Shown in pieces: positions 48,620 to 60,264 of a stretch of 64,000 bases of DNA. The translations under genes were made by a program, and so were the position numbers. Position 1 is the first letter of the stretch. Each line of letters opens with the position of its first letter. This stretch comes from Hyaloscypha bicolor E (taxonomy: Eukaryota; Ascomycota; Leotiomycetes; Helotiales; Hyaloscyphaceae). The notes below the pieces were generated by a model, which was given only the letters and a program-made list of their open reading frames with translations, was not told the origin of the DNA and made no database searches. The stretch spans positions 496,001 to 560,000 of the forward strand of contig NW_020194559.1 in the NCBI RefSeq assembly GCF_002865645.1, given 5' to 3'.

Positions 48620-49099
48620 TATTGGCTGAGATGAGAGCCGCGAATTAAGCTTAAATTCCGACTCAAAACAAAAAATTGCCTAGTGAAAGATTTCCAATAG
48701 GGTATTTTGGGTGGGAGGAAAATTTGTGAATTCAAGATGACATGAAGATCTTTGACACGTATCTGAAACACTAGTCCGCCTCCTACTGAATGGTTCGGTA
48801 TTTGAGAGTTAGAGGACATCTGAAGAGTGTGAAAGGTGAGGAACATGGGAACTATAATATTTTTCGATATCCTGGTTCAAGGGAGCGTCGAAAGTCCAAA
48901 GACGTCTAAACAACCTTAATTTTGGCAACCCGTCACGTGACACATACGTTCCAACTCACCTCATTCCTATGCGAGAGGCTAATAACTAGTGCTGTATAAT
49001 ACACGATTCTAAATCCACATAATTTACTCTTAGTAACAAGCTAGGTGTTCAATTCGGATTAAAACCAGTCAATTAATGAGCCCCTATTTTCTCGCTAAA
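48620..49099. other. Intergenic
   Basis: Promoter of the MYND gene. It contains the perfect 10-bp palindrome GTCACGTGAC at 48932-48941, about 310 bp upstream of the start codon. No coding content seen. Confidence 0.5.
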
Positions 49100-49743
49100 A
49101 ATGTGTGCCTGAAGCGAATAAAAGGGGCTGCCTCGCTTAGGCAAAGGCATCATTTATCTTGAATTTAATTGCTATGGGACAGATGGATATTACGCTGAAG
49201 CGCCCAGGATGGCAAGAGATTGCGTATATCGCATCAGGCTGTTCCAACGTCTGTGGAAAAGCTTGCGGATTCCCGGACGGACCTGCTGTGCTCCCATCTC
49301 TCCCAATAGCAGACAGGCGCCGTGGCAGTGGTCAATATCATGATGTCCGTCCGAGATCGTGCACAAAACGGAGGCCCGTACTATAGATATCCCTCCTTGA
49401 CAACCACAGATTGTGAACAAGTCAACGAAGGTTTCGGGTCATACTCGTCCGAAGTCCAGAAGATCCAGGATACCCACACCTTTGGCCGGTGACACCTGAC
49501 CTTCGCGTCAAAGATCTGCTTTACGTTGTTGTCTCGGTTTGGGTGAAGACAGCGGATATCCTAAAGGGGAACAAGATTGTTACTGCGTTGGGCAAACCCG
49601 CCCTCGGACACAGCGTGAGGATGCGGGCTCCGCTTGGGAGGCATGATAATTCTGAACTGTCTCCCAAATGGTGCTCTTCCTCTAAGCCATACAGCTATGT
49701 CGAAGAAATTGTATTTGCTAAAGATCTTCAGGGCGGGGGTTAA
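49100..49743 (+). pseudogene. CAIB/BAIF (class III CoA-transferase) gene fragment, frameshifted
   Basis: Family blocks appear in order but in changing frames: G-I-I-Y-L-E-F-N-C-Y-G-T-D-G-Y near 49145-49190; then R-P-G-W-Q-E-I-A-Y-I-A-S-G and G-F-P-D-G-P-A-V-L-P-S-L-P-I-A-D to about 49318; then A-V-A-V-V-N-I-M-M-S-V-R-D-R-A-Q-N-G-G near 49322-49375 and Y-S-S-E-V-Q-K-I-Q; then D-L-R-V-K-D-L-L-Y-V-V at 49495. At least three frame changes and a stop intervene, with no room for introns between the first blocks. The 5' half of the family is missing. Class III CoA-transferases move CoA between organic acids; this copy cannot make a functional enzyme. Confidence 0.75.
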
Positions 49744-49780
49744 AATTGACCGAAGCGGTAAATTGACGGGGGATTGGGGC

Positions 49781-50614
49781 TCATCCACAGTCTTTTGTCC
49801 TGCCTCCCCAAGTATCCCTAATGAGAACCCGATATTTGTCAGGGTACGAGCGGGCATGCGCAACATGCTGGCTATCAGGAATGCTCACCCTGCTCACAAC
49901 CACATAGCCGTTGGCCTCGACGTGGTCGGCGTGCTTCTCAACACACTGATGGTAAAACAAGCTCATCGGCTTCGCTATACGTATATATGAGCGACAGGCT
50001 TCGCGGGCTCGGGCCAGGTCATTGTGCGCAAGCCCCCACACATACGTCTCCTCTGGTACCTTGAGTAGCGTATACTTAATCGCCCACCACATCCCTAGCA
50101 AGTGGACGAGCGGTAACAGCAGAGTGCGGGTCATTCCTGCAGGCGGCCCAGCGAGCACGACTTGGGAGCTCGAGTAGCTCCAGCAACCAGGGGCAGAGTC
50201 AAAAATGGTGATGTGCGGTGGGAAAACGCCTTGGCGATCATGATTCGAGTTGTCGTCGCCCTCGTAAGCAGCGGGATTCGAAGATGTTACCGATAGCTCA
50301 GCAGAGAGGCCATACAAGTGATAGAACATACCTGAACCGCCATTGGAGATCTTCCACACCTTGAAAATGTCTCACAGCCCTTGTTTTAGGGCTTCAGGCC
50401 AGAATTACAAGGGTTGCAGCAGGCGTAGTACCTTAAACCACACCCTGGAGTCCGCTAAGACCCCTAGGCGAGCGTAAATGCCCTGTACCCCCGTTACTTT
50501 GTGCCGCAATCTTCGTAATACAACCACAATCAGATAACAAGGTTTCCCATATCCCAATCCAGTTAGACGTACACACTCAAACAATCGAGGGCCTGAGGAC
50601 CTGACAGTTTTCAT
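49781..50614 (-). pseudogene. DUF829 (TMEM53-like) gene remnant
   Basis: The 3' part (49781-50359) is open for 192 codons and contains the DUF829 landmarks S-N-G-G-S, P-P-H-I-T-I-F-D-S-A-P-G, then a Leu-rich helix (LLLPLVHLLGMWWAIKY), H-N-D, and near the end H-V-A-H-A-R-x-Y-P-D-K-Y. The N-terminal third expected from the family is not found in frame; the stretch 50360-50614 shows only broken frames. I read it as a truncated copy, though an unseen upstream exon remains possible. TMEM53-like proteins are alpha/beta-hydrolase-like membrane-associated proteins. Confidence 0.65.
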
Positions 50615-51374
50615 AGGTTTATAGACTTACGAAGGCGGGTATTTCCACTGCCTCTTAATTCTACCCGGCGCCGTGGCGGAACAGGCAGCTGTTGCTTAGA
50701 ACACACCGTTACTCTGAACACTTCAAGAACTTTAATATTGTAGAGATTTACAATGAACAAACATAAATACGAACCTGTATCGCCATTGGAGCTTTTGCTA
50801 ATATCAACTACAATAAACTTTAGTGTTGTGGAACGGGTTGAACTTTGAGGTGTTGTTAGTGAAATTTGACAGTGAGCGAAAATTATTACAAGCGATACGA
50901 GAAGAAACCTTCAAGTACAGGATCCTCACAGCAACACCAATTGAAGTTTTGTTTATAGTAATAATGGCACCTCCCGATACCAAATCTCAACAGCCTTTTT
51001 TTCTTCCATTCAGGTACAGTACGAAGGTCGCAGGGGTTGCACAAGGAAGCAATATCCTTGGTTTCATGTCGTAGGATCCGATAACAACCTTTGGACCCTC
51101 ATTAGGGTCAAAAGACCGAGTGGTTGATGAGAACCTCGATTACCTAATTTAGTTTGTGCATCAGCTCTTGAGTAGATCTTTTGAAGTAGATACAATGACT
51201 TTGGGTCATGCATGTCGGATTTAGCTGCCATAACCGTACAGGGTATCTCCAACGTGGATAATATCGATGTCCCCCTCACTAACATCGATAGATTTGGAGG
51301 CTAGACAAGTGTCAAATTCATACACCCTCTTCACCTATTGCTTCTCGAAACCCCCAAAGCTCATAGTCATTACT
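50615..51374. other. Intergenic between pseudogenes
   Basis: No gene. Around 50780-50800 the minus strand carries TCCAATGGCGATACAGG, similar to the S-N-G-G region of the DUF829 remnant (TCCAATGGCGGTTCAGG at about 50331-50347), perhaps a second small fragment of the same family. Confidence 0.4.
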
Positions 51375-53240
51375 TTAGCACAACTTCGGTTTCTCCCATT
51401 GCAACCCATCTTGAAATATCATCTGCTCAGCGGCTTCCGTCGTCAACGTCTCCGTCGTCCCCATGAACAATAATGTCAAAGGACTTCCCTTCCACGCTTT
51501 AATTGCCCTTGATCTCGTATGAAAATTTATCGCCCCAAAGAAAATAACAGAGCTCATAATTAGGTTAACAGGAAATATCAACCAAAACCACCGTACCTTG
51601 ACAAAGATGGCGTCTGTGTAAATAGCTCCTAGCTATTCCTCTTTTTCGTAGCTGAACTACCCGACTGTCGTATGTGATTCGTTAGACTGGTCGCAAGATT
51701 GCCGAGAACATGCTCGACGGAATCAGATTGGTAGAACGCCGGCAGAAATGTTGACCCGCTATAGCGGTATCCTCCTGGAAGTTCCTCTACAACGCCGAAT
51801 ATAAGGTGCCTAATACCGGCAGCAAGGCCGTCCAAGGCCGACACAGAGACACCATATGTTCTACCAACATGTATTGGGCTCTCAGAGGTCAGTGCTGTGC
51901 CTCCGGGAGTTTCTGGAAGCCCGTCAATGACAACAACATCGCTTGTCCAGCGAGCTTTGCTGTATATCTGTGAAATATCTTGTGAGAGGATATTGTTCGT
52001 TACTGAGACAGTGTAGCCTTGTACACAAAACCATATGGCACAGTCGATCGCGGTAAATGGGCCTCCAAGGGATTCACTGTCTCTTAGCCAACCAAGAGCA
52101 TCGAGATTTTGCGATATAAGCCCTCGAAGAGACGTTTGGAAACGAGGGTCCTGGTTCATCGCGTGGTAGCACGGCAAATACACTTGATGTAATAGTGTGT
52201 TGGCCAGGCATCACAGTCAGCCAATTCAGGAAATTTCCATTGGATAGAGTGTAGTTACAAGTGGGGACTTGTTTAGATTCTGGAAGATCTTGCCTCGTGG
52301 ATGTTGTGCAATTCTTCATGTAAGGTTGAGGGTTGCAAGAGGAACAAACACCCGGTGATAGGACAGGCTTTGTCCACGTACAGTTTCCTGAACGGCAGGA
52401 TACTCCGATATCTGCTAGGCTGATGTTGTTGGATAAACCGTTGTATATTGAATCTTGAGCTGGCCACGAAGGGGAAATTGCTTATGTGTCTTTCGTGAAA
52501 CGCCAGCAGTTCAAGAAGACCAGTGCCAACTTACTTTCTCCATTACCGCTAAATATCAATTATCGCTCACTTCTGGCGACTGAAGCGGTAGCATTTGGCA
52601 CAAGTACAGCGTCCGACTGAATAGTTAATACCTGTTGCGTAAAAGGATCAAACGCGATGATAAAATCTTGATCAATGTTCCTAAACAAGCAACCGATCTG
52701 CTCTTTCATCAGCTAGCATCTAACCTCGTCTCTCAACGAACCAAAGCGCCTTCACTTAAGTGCCCAAAGCAATCTCAAACTTCCAATCGCCTCCCTAGAC
52801 GCATCATCAAACATCTCAATATCTTTCAGCTTCCTCCTCCGATAGGATCGACGCCACACTTTCCCTTTCGAAGAAAACCAGATCCATTTACACTGACTTA
52901 AACCAGAGCTAATGATGACCAATAGAGCGATCCGGACGATCGTCGATAAAGTGGCGATCAAGCCGTTCAACGTGATGCCGTGTCCGATATCTGAGACGGC
53001 GATGGTGTGTGGGTGGGCTTTCAGGTCGCCGATTACGCTAGCGAGAGAGGCAAATGCAATAATTACTGCGCTGATTTCTGCTAGCCACCAGCTGTTAGAA
53101 GTGGGAAAGCGGCGTTTTGGTTTTTCGATGGAGGAGAGACTGGTTGTGCTGGTTTTTGGGCTTTGCTTGAGTGTTTGTTCGGCACGTTCTCTGAGAGCGT
53201 ATTGCAGATCACTGTTACTCGATTCTCTCCCAGAGCTCAA
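51375..53240 (-). pseudogene. DUF3176 membrane-protein gene, multiply frameshifted
   Basis: All parts of a full-length DUF3176 protein can be found in order but in different frames. At 52752-53240 is the N-terminal two-helix region (W-W-L-A-E-I-S-A, T-L-N-G-L-I-A-T-L-S-T-I, L-S-Q-C-K-W-I-W-F, F-D-D-A-S-R). Then come A-F-D-P-F-T-Q-Q near 52640, C-R-S-G-N-C-T-W near 52385 and C-S-S-C near 52345. The A-I-D-C-A-I-W-F-C-V-Q-G-Y block follows near 52030, and the C-terminal helix with K-A-W-K-G-S-P-L-T-L-L-F lies at 51375-51610. Frames change within a few bases at several points (for instance around 52650 and 51635), too close for introns. The span matches the family length, so it decayed in place. 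Confidence 0.75.
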
Positions 53241-53927
53241 AGACTTTACAGGAATTCAGTACAGTTAGGAGTATAGTCAGGTAGAGCCGCTCAGGGGACG
53301 GAATATGTCCACGAACCCAACGGATAGGCTGTCAGTTAACGAAATATCAATGCAGGATTACAGCATATCATGAAGGAAAACTGCCTACGGAATGCAGTAG
53401 GGCCAGGACCCTGGAAGATAGGTAGCTAGATAGAGGAATATCAATACAGAACACTATCAACAAACCCCCCCCCCCCCGTATGTAAAACAACGCAATGCGT
53501 GAGATAATTTAGATTGTAATGTGATATAAAGGAGTGTGACAAATACTAGAGAATTTCAAGTAGCTTGTTTTAAGGAGCTTGAAGAATAGCTTCAAGTAAT
53601 GATATCAGTTCTAGCGCGGTGTAAATTTAATTGCCAAATAGATGAATCAAGTTACTTATTATGTTTCTAAAATGGCCAAACTCCGACTTTTGAGTTTCGA
53701 ATGAAGGAGCTTGCAGTCTTCTCCGAAGACAAAAAAAACCACCGGGGTTGAAAAGGTACAGAAGACAACCAGATTGGTTCCCAAAAATATTCGGGCTAAT
53801 TCCAAAATAAGAAGATAACAATATCTAGGAGCTGACTACGATAGGCTCATGTAAAAACGACATGGCTTAAGAAAGGCCTAACTTTGATAACTCTAATACC
53901 TCTTGAAACGTTCAACCCCTGACAACA
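53241..53927. other. Intergenic, 0.7 kb
   Basis: No gene seen. A run of 13 C residues is at about 53466-53478. Slightly AT-rich towards the right. Confidence 0.5.
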
Positions 53928-54644
53928 CTACATCTCCAAAACCTCCCCCTCATGAATCCCTAATTCCTTTAACACCTCCTCCGTCGTAACAACCCTGCAA
54001 AATTCCCCTTTCAAACTCTCCACAGAAACACCGTGCACGGTGTCAGCATCGTACTTTCCCCCATGCTTTGCCCAAGCCGCAGTCGCATCCTCAATCAACA
54101 TCAGCTGGCCCGGAACAGTCTCCCCCTTCTCATCAACATGCTTGCCGACATCCAAATCACTCGCATGTCTCACCGTCGTCCCCAAGCAAAGATCGACGCT
54201 CAACCCAGCAAAATAGATCTTCCAACACTTCTTAGCCCTCAAATACTCACCCAGATCGCTCCCCTGGAATGCGGAGTTCGTCGTCTTTGGGAAGACTGTT
54301 TCATGGGCTGCTGGATGAGAGATATCGTGGAACGACATCCCTGGGGAAGTGGAGTGCAGCGGTGAGGCTGGGTTCAAGGAGCGATGGTACACGTGCACGA
54401 TGTGAGGGCCGGCAGGGCCGTGGAGGATGCGAGGTCCGTCCTCGCCTTGAAGGGAGCGAAAGGCTTTGAGGAGCTTGATGATATTAGCTTCGTAGGAAGG
54501 GTTGCTGCGCGCGGTACCCCAGAAGGGATTGTCGAGCGCTCCGGCTTGGGAGTCAACCATGATAAAGGCGGTGTGAGAATGATCGATCGACATTCTGTCG
54601 TGTTTCTGTGCTTGAATGTAGAAGGCGGGCCTAAAGTCTAGCAA
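53928..54644 (-). CDS. Isochorismatase-like (cysteine hydrolase) protein
   Basis: Single exon, 238 aa from the first ATG; an in-frame ATG 17 codons later (M-S-I-D-H-S-H) may be the true start because the domain begins there. The catalytic triad of the cysteine-hydrolase fold is visible: D31 in F-I-M-V-D-S-Q, K120 in F-P-K-T-T-N-S-A-F, and C153 in L-S-V-D-L-C-L-G-T-T-V-R-H-A. The family splits amide or vinyl-ether bonds (nicotinamide, ureidoacrylate, isochorismate). The substrate is not predictable. No signal peptide. A small inserted segment (D-L-D-V-G-K-H-V-D-E-K-G) follows the cysteine helix. Confidence 0.88.
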   Translation of the reverse strand: MLDFRPAFYIQAQKHDRMSIDHSHTAFIMVDSQAGALDNPFWGTARSNPSYEANIIKLLKAFRSLQGEDGPRILHGPAGPHIVHVYHRSLNPASPLHSTSPGMSFHDISHPAAHETVFPKTTNSAFQGSDLGEYLRAKKCWKIYFAGLSVDLCLGTTVRHASDLDVGKHVDEKGETVPGQLMLIEDATAAWAKHGGKYDADTVHGVSVESLKGEFCRVVTTEEVLKELGIHEGEVLEM

Positions 54645-57600
54645 TGAGGGCTCTGAAGTGAAAGCGCGAGATGAGATGGAATTTGTAAGAGGGGGGTGAA
54701 AAAGACAAGAAATATCGGGCGATTAATGCGTCTTTTCGGAGCGTATGTGATTACATGATTTGCCTGTGTGCGAGCGCCCGGCTGGCGCCGGCGTCGTCAG
54801 CCCGAACTCCAGCCTACAGGATGTGATTTCGAAAGAGTGGAATTCATGAGCTGAAGCTTCTTTGTTGTCGCGATAAGGTCCCAGTGGTAGTCTGGAACTA
54901 TCTCGCTTAATCCTAAAAGGTGCAGTGCGGAAAAGGGGGAGAGTTTCTTTTAAATCACGTGATAAATATCAGGTGTTCTTCTTCCTCCTTAGCCTTGTAT
55001 AAAAGTAATTCCTTGTAGCCTATTATACTACGATTAGCGCTCCTCTGCGCTACCCAAATCATTCGAGGCCTTTCCTTTTTGGTGGACAATCAACACGGAA
55101 GTATCTTTTCCTACCGACCCCGTTTTAGATTGCCCAGCACAGTGCCCCACTAGGATCCCTGCAACTCAGCCTCGATGTATCACTCCAGGGTAACTAATGA
55201 AGTTGGTTCCTTATCGGTCCAATCATAGAGTTGCGCCTTCAAATATAGAACGACCAAACAACGTCTCATCAGCATCAGTGTCCAAAACGCGACGCTCACC
55301 TAGTTACTGTATCTGTTGCTCCAAGCTGACTGCAAGGAGCAAAACAATCCGGCACAGGAACCATGGAAGGGGTCTCGTCCGAACCGTATAAGCCCGCTCT
55401 AAATGCTATACACTCATCTCCCCTCCCATCCCGATAGCCTTGCAATCAAACTTTACTATCGGAGCAACGGCATCCCATCACAAGAATGCCTATAAAGTCT
55501 CAGACGACAATTGAGCCCACCAAAGACCATTTCCGTCTTTGGACCTGAGCAGTCGCTGCTCTAACCTGAGCCGAGGCCTGAGCCCCTGAGCACGACGACA
55601 AGTCAGCCTGAGCATCAGAGGGGATCCTCTTCCGGCCACCTTAAGAATCGGTTATAGTATCCACGTTGTCTACATAAATTTTGCTAATGCCTGTTGTCTG
55701 GAACACAGCCACCTCTTTCAACCTATCAAGATATCGTGATGGTATCCGTTCTCGCTCCCTTATGGAACTTAAAGGGGCCTTGCCGGAGCCGATCTTGGAC
55801 CCCCTCCTGTCTAGTCGCACGTGATTAGTATATTCAGCCTCACAATTTACCGAATATTACTAACTCGATGTCATCGCATACAAGTTTATGATTTCAATTT
55901 GCTGAGCTCTTATACAACTTCTCTGCTGCAAGAATTCGCGTTCAAATATATAATTATCCCTCTATGGCAGGCGACGAATGATTTTGTATGATTATCAAAG
56001 GTACAAACGATAGCAATATAAATCTTGGGGCCGTCAACATCTGGGGCTCCTCCGAGCCTGTTAGAATAAGTCTTATAGTCACTTCTCAGCATTGATTCTA
56101 TTCAATAGTTAGTTTGGGATTTCTGGGTGATTGTTAGATATCGATTGGAGGTGTTTTGGGAAAGGGGAGCAGATTTAAGACAGGGGATGAAGTAATCGCG
56201 CTTATTGGCTTATTGGCTTACAGTCTTGGCATTGGCTGCTTCGTCGGCATGGGGTAAGAGACTTAAGCTGAAGTCGATGTTCTTGTAGAGTTCTGCGTTG
56301 GCGAATTAGAGAGCTAGGCGTAGGTTAGGTGCTGGTGTGGAGATGGTGATGATGATGATGTCGTAAGAGAGGCTAACCTGAGAGGTCCGAGATGGAACGT
56401 GTCCCTTCCGTGATGAGTATCAGTGTAGCAGACTTCGAGAAGTGGGTGTTCCCAATTAAGGCATGCAATTCTTTTCTAATTATACGTAGATTGTTGAGCG
56501 GGGACAAAGTTCCTATTATTGTGGAACTTGGGTCCAACTAGAGGCACTTGATAGTTCCCAAGAACCTCGTCACTTCTTAGAGTGACTCTATGGAATCTGT
56601 TATTGCCGGTAGGCTATTTAATGGCATCGAGCAAAAGAAGATCGAATTATCCTCTTAATAGCCTACAACGATCGAAAATATGATAAAAATCCTATGCCGT
56701 CAAACCCTAGATCTAGATGATGACCTACTTTAGTAATGCGCAAAAACTACGCCGAGTTCGCAGATCCAGATTATCAGCTAGTGGGAGAAGTTTCGGAGAG
56801 ACAATCGGTCAGAGGGAGATAGACTTTCCAACTGGACCGACCTTTGCTCGTTGTCGCTCCTTGGTCAGAATATCCAACACTGTCTCATCCTTATCCTTTC
56901 TTTTGCATCCACATCTACAAGAAACCCCCATTCCAGATCCAGATCCAGGTCCCAGCACCTCAATTCTCACTCAAACAGCCCTTAATAAATTTTTATTATT
57001 TTTATACTTTAATTCCTTAAATTTATAATAAAATAAAGCTCGATAAATATATAATTATTAACGAAAATTACATTATTGCAAATTGTATTAATTAAAATAT
57101 AAAAGATTTAATAAAAAATAAAAATAAAAATCTCTCGAATAAAAAAGTTATATTATAAAAATTAAATTAGCTAAAGTCCGAAACATCTCGCGAGGCCAAT
57201 GTACGATTTAAGCTTGTTGTCTACTCTTTTGTAGTTCTGCAAGTAGACTTTTATGGCTAGCAAGTCTCTCCCCCACCCCCCGTTTGAGTTCTGCACGATC
57301 TAGAGAATGATCTAGAGACAGATGTGCTCGTAACAAAGTGCCTTGTACTTCCGCTTCGCCTCCTCGAACTGGCCAGGCTCGGTAGCATCCGAGTTCTGGT
57401 GGAGAGGCTGTCCACACTCGTCGAGCTCGGTCGTGTAGCAAGGATCATTGCCTGTGAATTAAAAGTTATTGCGAATCGAGCGATCGATTTCTTTTTAGTA
57501 AATGGCCTAGTCGCCGGGGTATGGTTATGCCCATTTGGCTGCCAGAAAGATCCATAGTTCATAAAGAGAGAATACTACTCCTCCAATCTTGCGTTTCGAG

Positions 57601-57674
57601 CTTCTGCACTTGCCGTACACGAATACGAGCATTTCGTTCTGTAGCTTTTCTTATAGGCAAATGAAATGCCGACG
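54645..57674. other. Gene-poor stretch, 3 kb
   Basis: No intact gene. It contains CACGTG at 54956-54961, five copies of CCTGAGC within 55544-55613, a GAT-type microsatellite near 56345-56362, an AT-rich island at 56985-57180, and broken minus-strand frames at about 57190-57480 where peptides such as F-E-E-A-K-R-K-Y-K-A-L and R-L-A-S-H-K-S-L-L-A-E-L-Q-K appear in different frames, suggesting a decayed coding fragment I cannot name. Confidence 0.5.
56985..57180. repeat. Small AT-rich island
   Basis: About 195 bp with composition and TA-rich texture like the block at 1-15446, bounded sharply on both sides by balanced sequence. Probably a short RIP-affected repeat relic; no ends or duplication identified. 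Confidence 0.6.
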
Positions 57675-59694
57675 TTAAATTATAGTGATCGTTGTGAGTG
57701 TGAACTGGTTACCGAAGATCTCCACCTCCTTGCCTATCCAACGCATCTCAAATAATCCAAGGCGCTGGAAAACATTGGTACTAAACCCTGGCATAGTGGT
57801 AGGAGCAAGAAGAAGCCCATGATTCTCCGTAATGCGAAGGATTGAAATTGGGCCAGTGGCTTTGGTGTTGAGGTCCATCTCTTCCCATGAGTCGGGATAG
57901 ATGCTACCAATGACTTCCGGGGCGGCGTCCGTGCCTATTTGATTCAAAGGGGTTACAAAACGAGGTAGAGAATGGGTTCCACTGTCCGCAGGCGGAGATT
58001 GTGGAGATGTGTATAACGTAACGTATCGGCCGCCATCTTCAGAGTGGAATATGTAACATGTATTCCCTCTTGCCCTTGACATTAAAGGCCCTCTGATTTG
58101 AAGATAACCCCGTTGAGATGGGTCGACTTGGCCAAAGGGATCAGATGGAAATGTTGGGACTGAGGCGTCGATAAGTTTGATGTCTGGTTGCAACGGGGAG
58201 CTTTGTTGGCTGAAATTCATGAAGTAGCACTTGAAGTCAGTCGATGCCCATGACCAGGACGGGGCACGGTATGTTGATGGTCGAGGGTTGATGGCGGTGG
58301 ATCGAATATTGATCCACCACAGTAGCTGGGACATGATATCGTTCTTCCACAAACCTGCTAGATATATATCCCCCGTTAAGGAGTGGATATGTCTAGCGTA
58401 TCCGGAGAGTGCCGGTAATTTGTCAGAGGTGTAGGTCAAGTTCCTTCCAGTGAAATCTCGGATAATGTATTTCCAGTCAAACCTTGCTTTTTTCGACAGG
58501 TCTGACGGGCTTTGCATCGGACCATTCGCGTTGAGTTTTGTAGAGAAACATTCCCATACAAGCTGCGAAGTTTCAAATTTAAGGATGCGGGGCGACAGGA
58601 GGCGTTCTTGCAAACACCAGGCTCGTGTCTCGAGAGGCTCCGGTGCCTCTTTGGAGATGAAGGGAGAAAGCCTCATCTTGTATGGGACGACGTATACGGT
58701 TCCAATCTTACTATTGCCGAGGTTATAAGGTAAGGCGCAGCTAAACTTGGTCGGAACAAAGCTTGCAGAAAGTACGCCGTCGCTAGTCTGTTTGGCGGCC
58801 GATGCAGAAATGGTGAGTGTTGCACCACCATAGATATTGGGCATATTAGCAGCTTCTTTTAACCAGTCCTCGTCATTAATTGAATCCTGTACGATGCAAA
58901 GTGCATCAATCCAAACATATTGAAAACTAAGCCGCTGGCAGATCAAGATCACGTCTCTCAGTGTGGGTGGAAGTTCTGACAATGGTAACGTGTGATCCTT
59001 AGATGCCAACCTCACCCTCGTTAGCATTACAGGTTGTTTCGGAATTCCCCAGCAGTAACTGAGCGCCACGTAGATTCCTTGTTCTCCCAGCGATGAGATG
59101 TAAAGTGATGGTTCCCTGTCAGTGGAGCCAACATCTATCAAACGCGTTGGGAAAGGAGCAGTCATCTTCTGGGAACACTGGGGGTGATCATCAACACAAG
59201 TTTCGATCCACCTTCGGGCAATCTCATATGCAGCATCGCAGTCGTATGTGGTTAGCGGGGGTCTTCTCCAAATGACACTTGACGCCGGATCACCTTGTGA
59301 ACTATCAGTCAGACGCAAAACACATGACCGCCCAAGACTTGCAAATACCTTCTTCAGCAACGAACACTAATTCCCGTTTTTTGCTTGTTCCACGAAAGCC
59401 TTCAATCACTTTGATCTCCTCGCCATCTCGGAATCCGTTGCTTGTTATCGCATCCAAGATAATGCCATCGCCCGCTCTATTGACGCCAGTCTCCCATCGT
59501 GGTGAAACCAGCCTACAGAAAGGGCAACCCTCTTTCGCTCCAGAAATTGTCGATGAGTTTGCTATGATGTCACTATGGTTCTCTAAAGGAAAGGATTGTA
59601 TGTCGATGCTACGACAGTTCGCGCAGAGCTTTTCAATCAACTCCGCCGCACTGGGAGCGTCATAATCATGGCTGGAACTTGAACCTCCGAGCAT
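57675..59694 (-). CDS. HET-domain protein (heterokaryon incompatibility family)
   Basis: Exons 59349-59694 and 57675-59293 with a 55-nt intron (GTATTT...CAAG, containing GACTGAT as a possible branch site) give 654 aa. The N-terminus has a C-A-N-C-R-S-I-D and C-P-F-C-R-L-V motif pair usual before HET domains. The HET core is complete: Y-V-A-L-S-Y-C-W-G at about residue 210, then F-Q-Y-V-W-I-D-A-L-C-I-V-Q-D, A-N-M-P-N-I-Y-G-G-A-T-L-T-I-S-A, and L-E-T-R-A-W-C-L-Q-E-R-L-L-S-P-R-I-L. The C-terminal 250 residues have A-P-S-W-S-W-A-S as in many members. No NACHT, ankyrin or WD part is attached. HET proteins trigger cell death on non-self recognition in fungi; the trigger is unknown. A MITE-like element begins 60 bp upstream of the start. 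Confidence 0.9.
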
Positions 59695-59753
59695 GATCTA
59701 GTGCGAGCGCTCGATGAGTCCAATTCCAGTCTGAAGGGAAAGGGCTTAAATTC

Positions 59754-60210
59754 TATCCCCAGCGCCGGTGAGACATTGCTAGCGTGGCAGGTGGCGCGTG
59801 CATAGACAGCACAGCATAAAATTATGTACTCCCGCCTACAAATTTATTAGTAAGATACATTATTTGTATGGTATCGCGTCCAGCAGTCCCCAGTTCTGCA
59901 CAGCGGCACATCACAAAAAGAGCAGCCTGCAACTGAGCGTTTTGCTACACCCTTTACCCCTTTAAGAGCTTTTCGCACTTCAGTCGATACGAACACCACG
60001 CGCAAGTGCCTTGTTTAGGGCGCTTCTTCCAGTAGTGTATGTGTACGAGATCAGGATTAAATACCCTCTTGCCTCCAAGCCCTACTCGCAAGCCCTCGAA
60101 AACGATGTATCTTACTAATAAATTTGTATGCGAAGGTACATAATTTTGTGCTGTGCTATCTGTGCACGCGCCACCTGCCACGCTAGCAATGTCTCACCGG
60201 CGCAGGGATA
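59754..60210. mobile_element. MITE-like inverted-repeat element, 457 bp
   Basis: Arms 59754-59860 and 60105-60210 are reverse complements over about 106 bp with few mismatches, mostly transitions, plus one single-base indel near the outer end. Outer termini are TATCCC-x-GCGCCGGTGAGAC on both sides. The 245-bp centre has no open frame. The long terminal inverted repeats and lack of coding capacity fit a non-autonomous DNA transposon or foldback element. I could not find a clear target duplication. It lies directly upstream of the HET gene and may contain its promoter. Confidence 0.85.
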
Positions 60211-60264
60211 AGCAGACGAAGTCGGAGCTTTATGAGCTCCGATCGAATGACTACTTACCTAATT

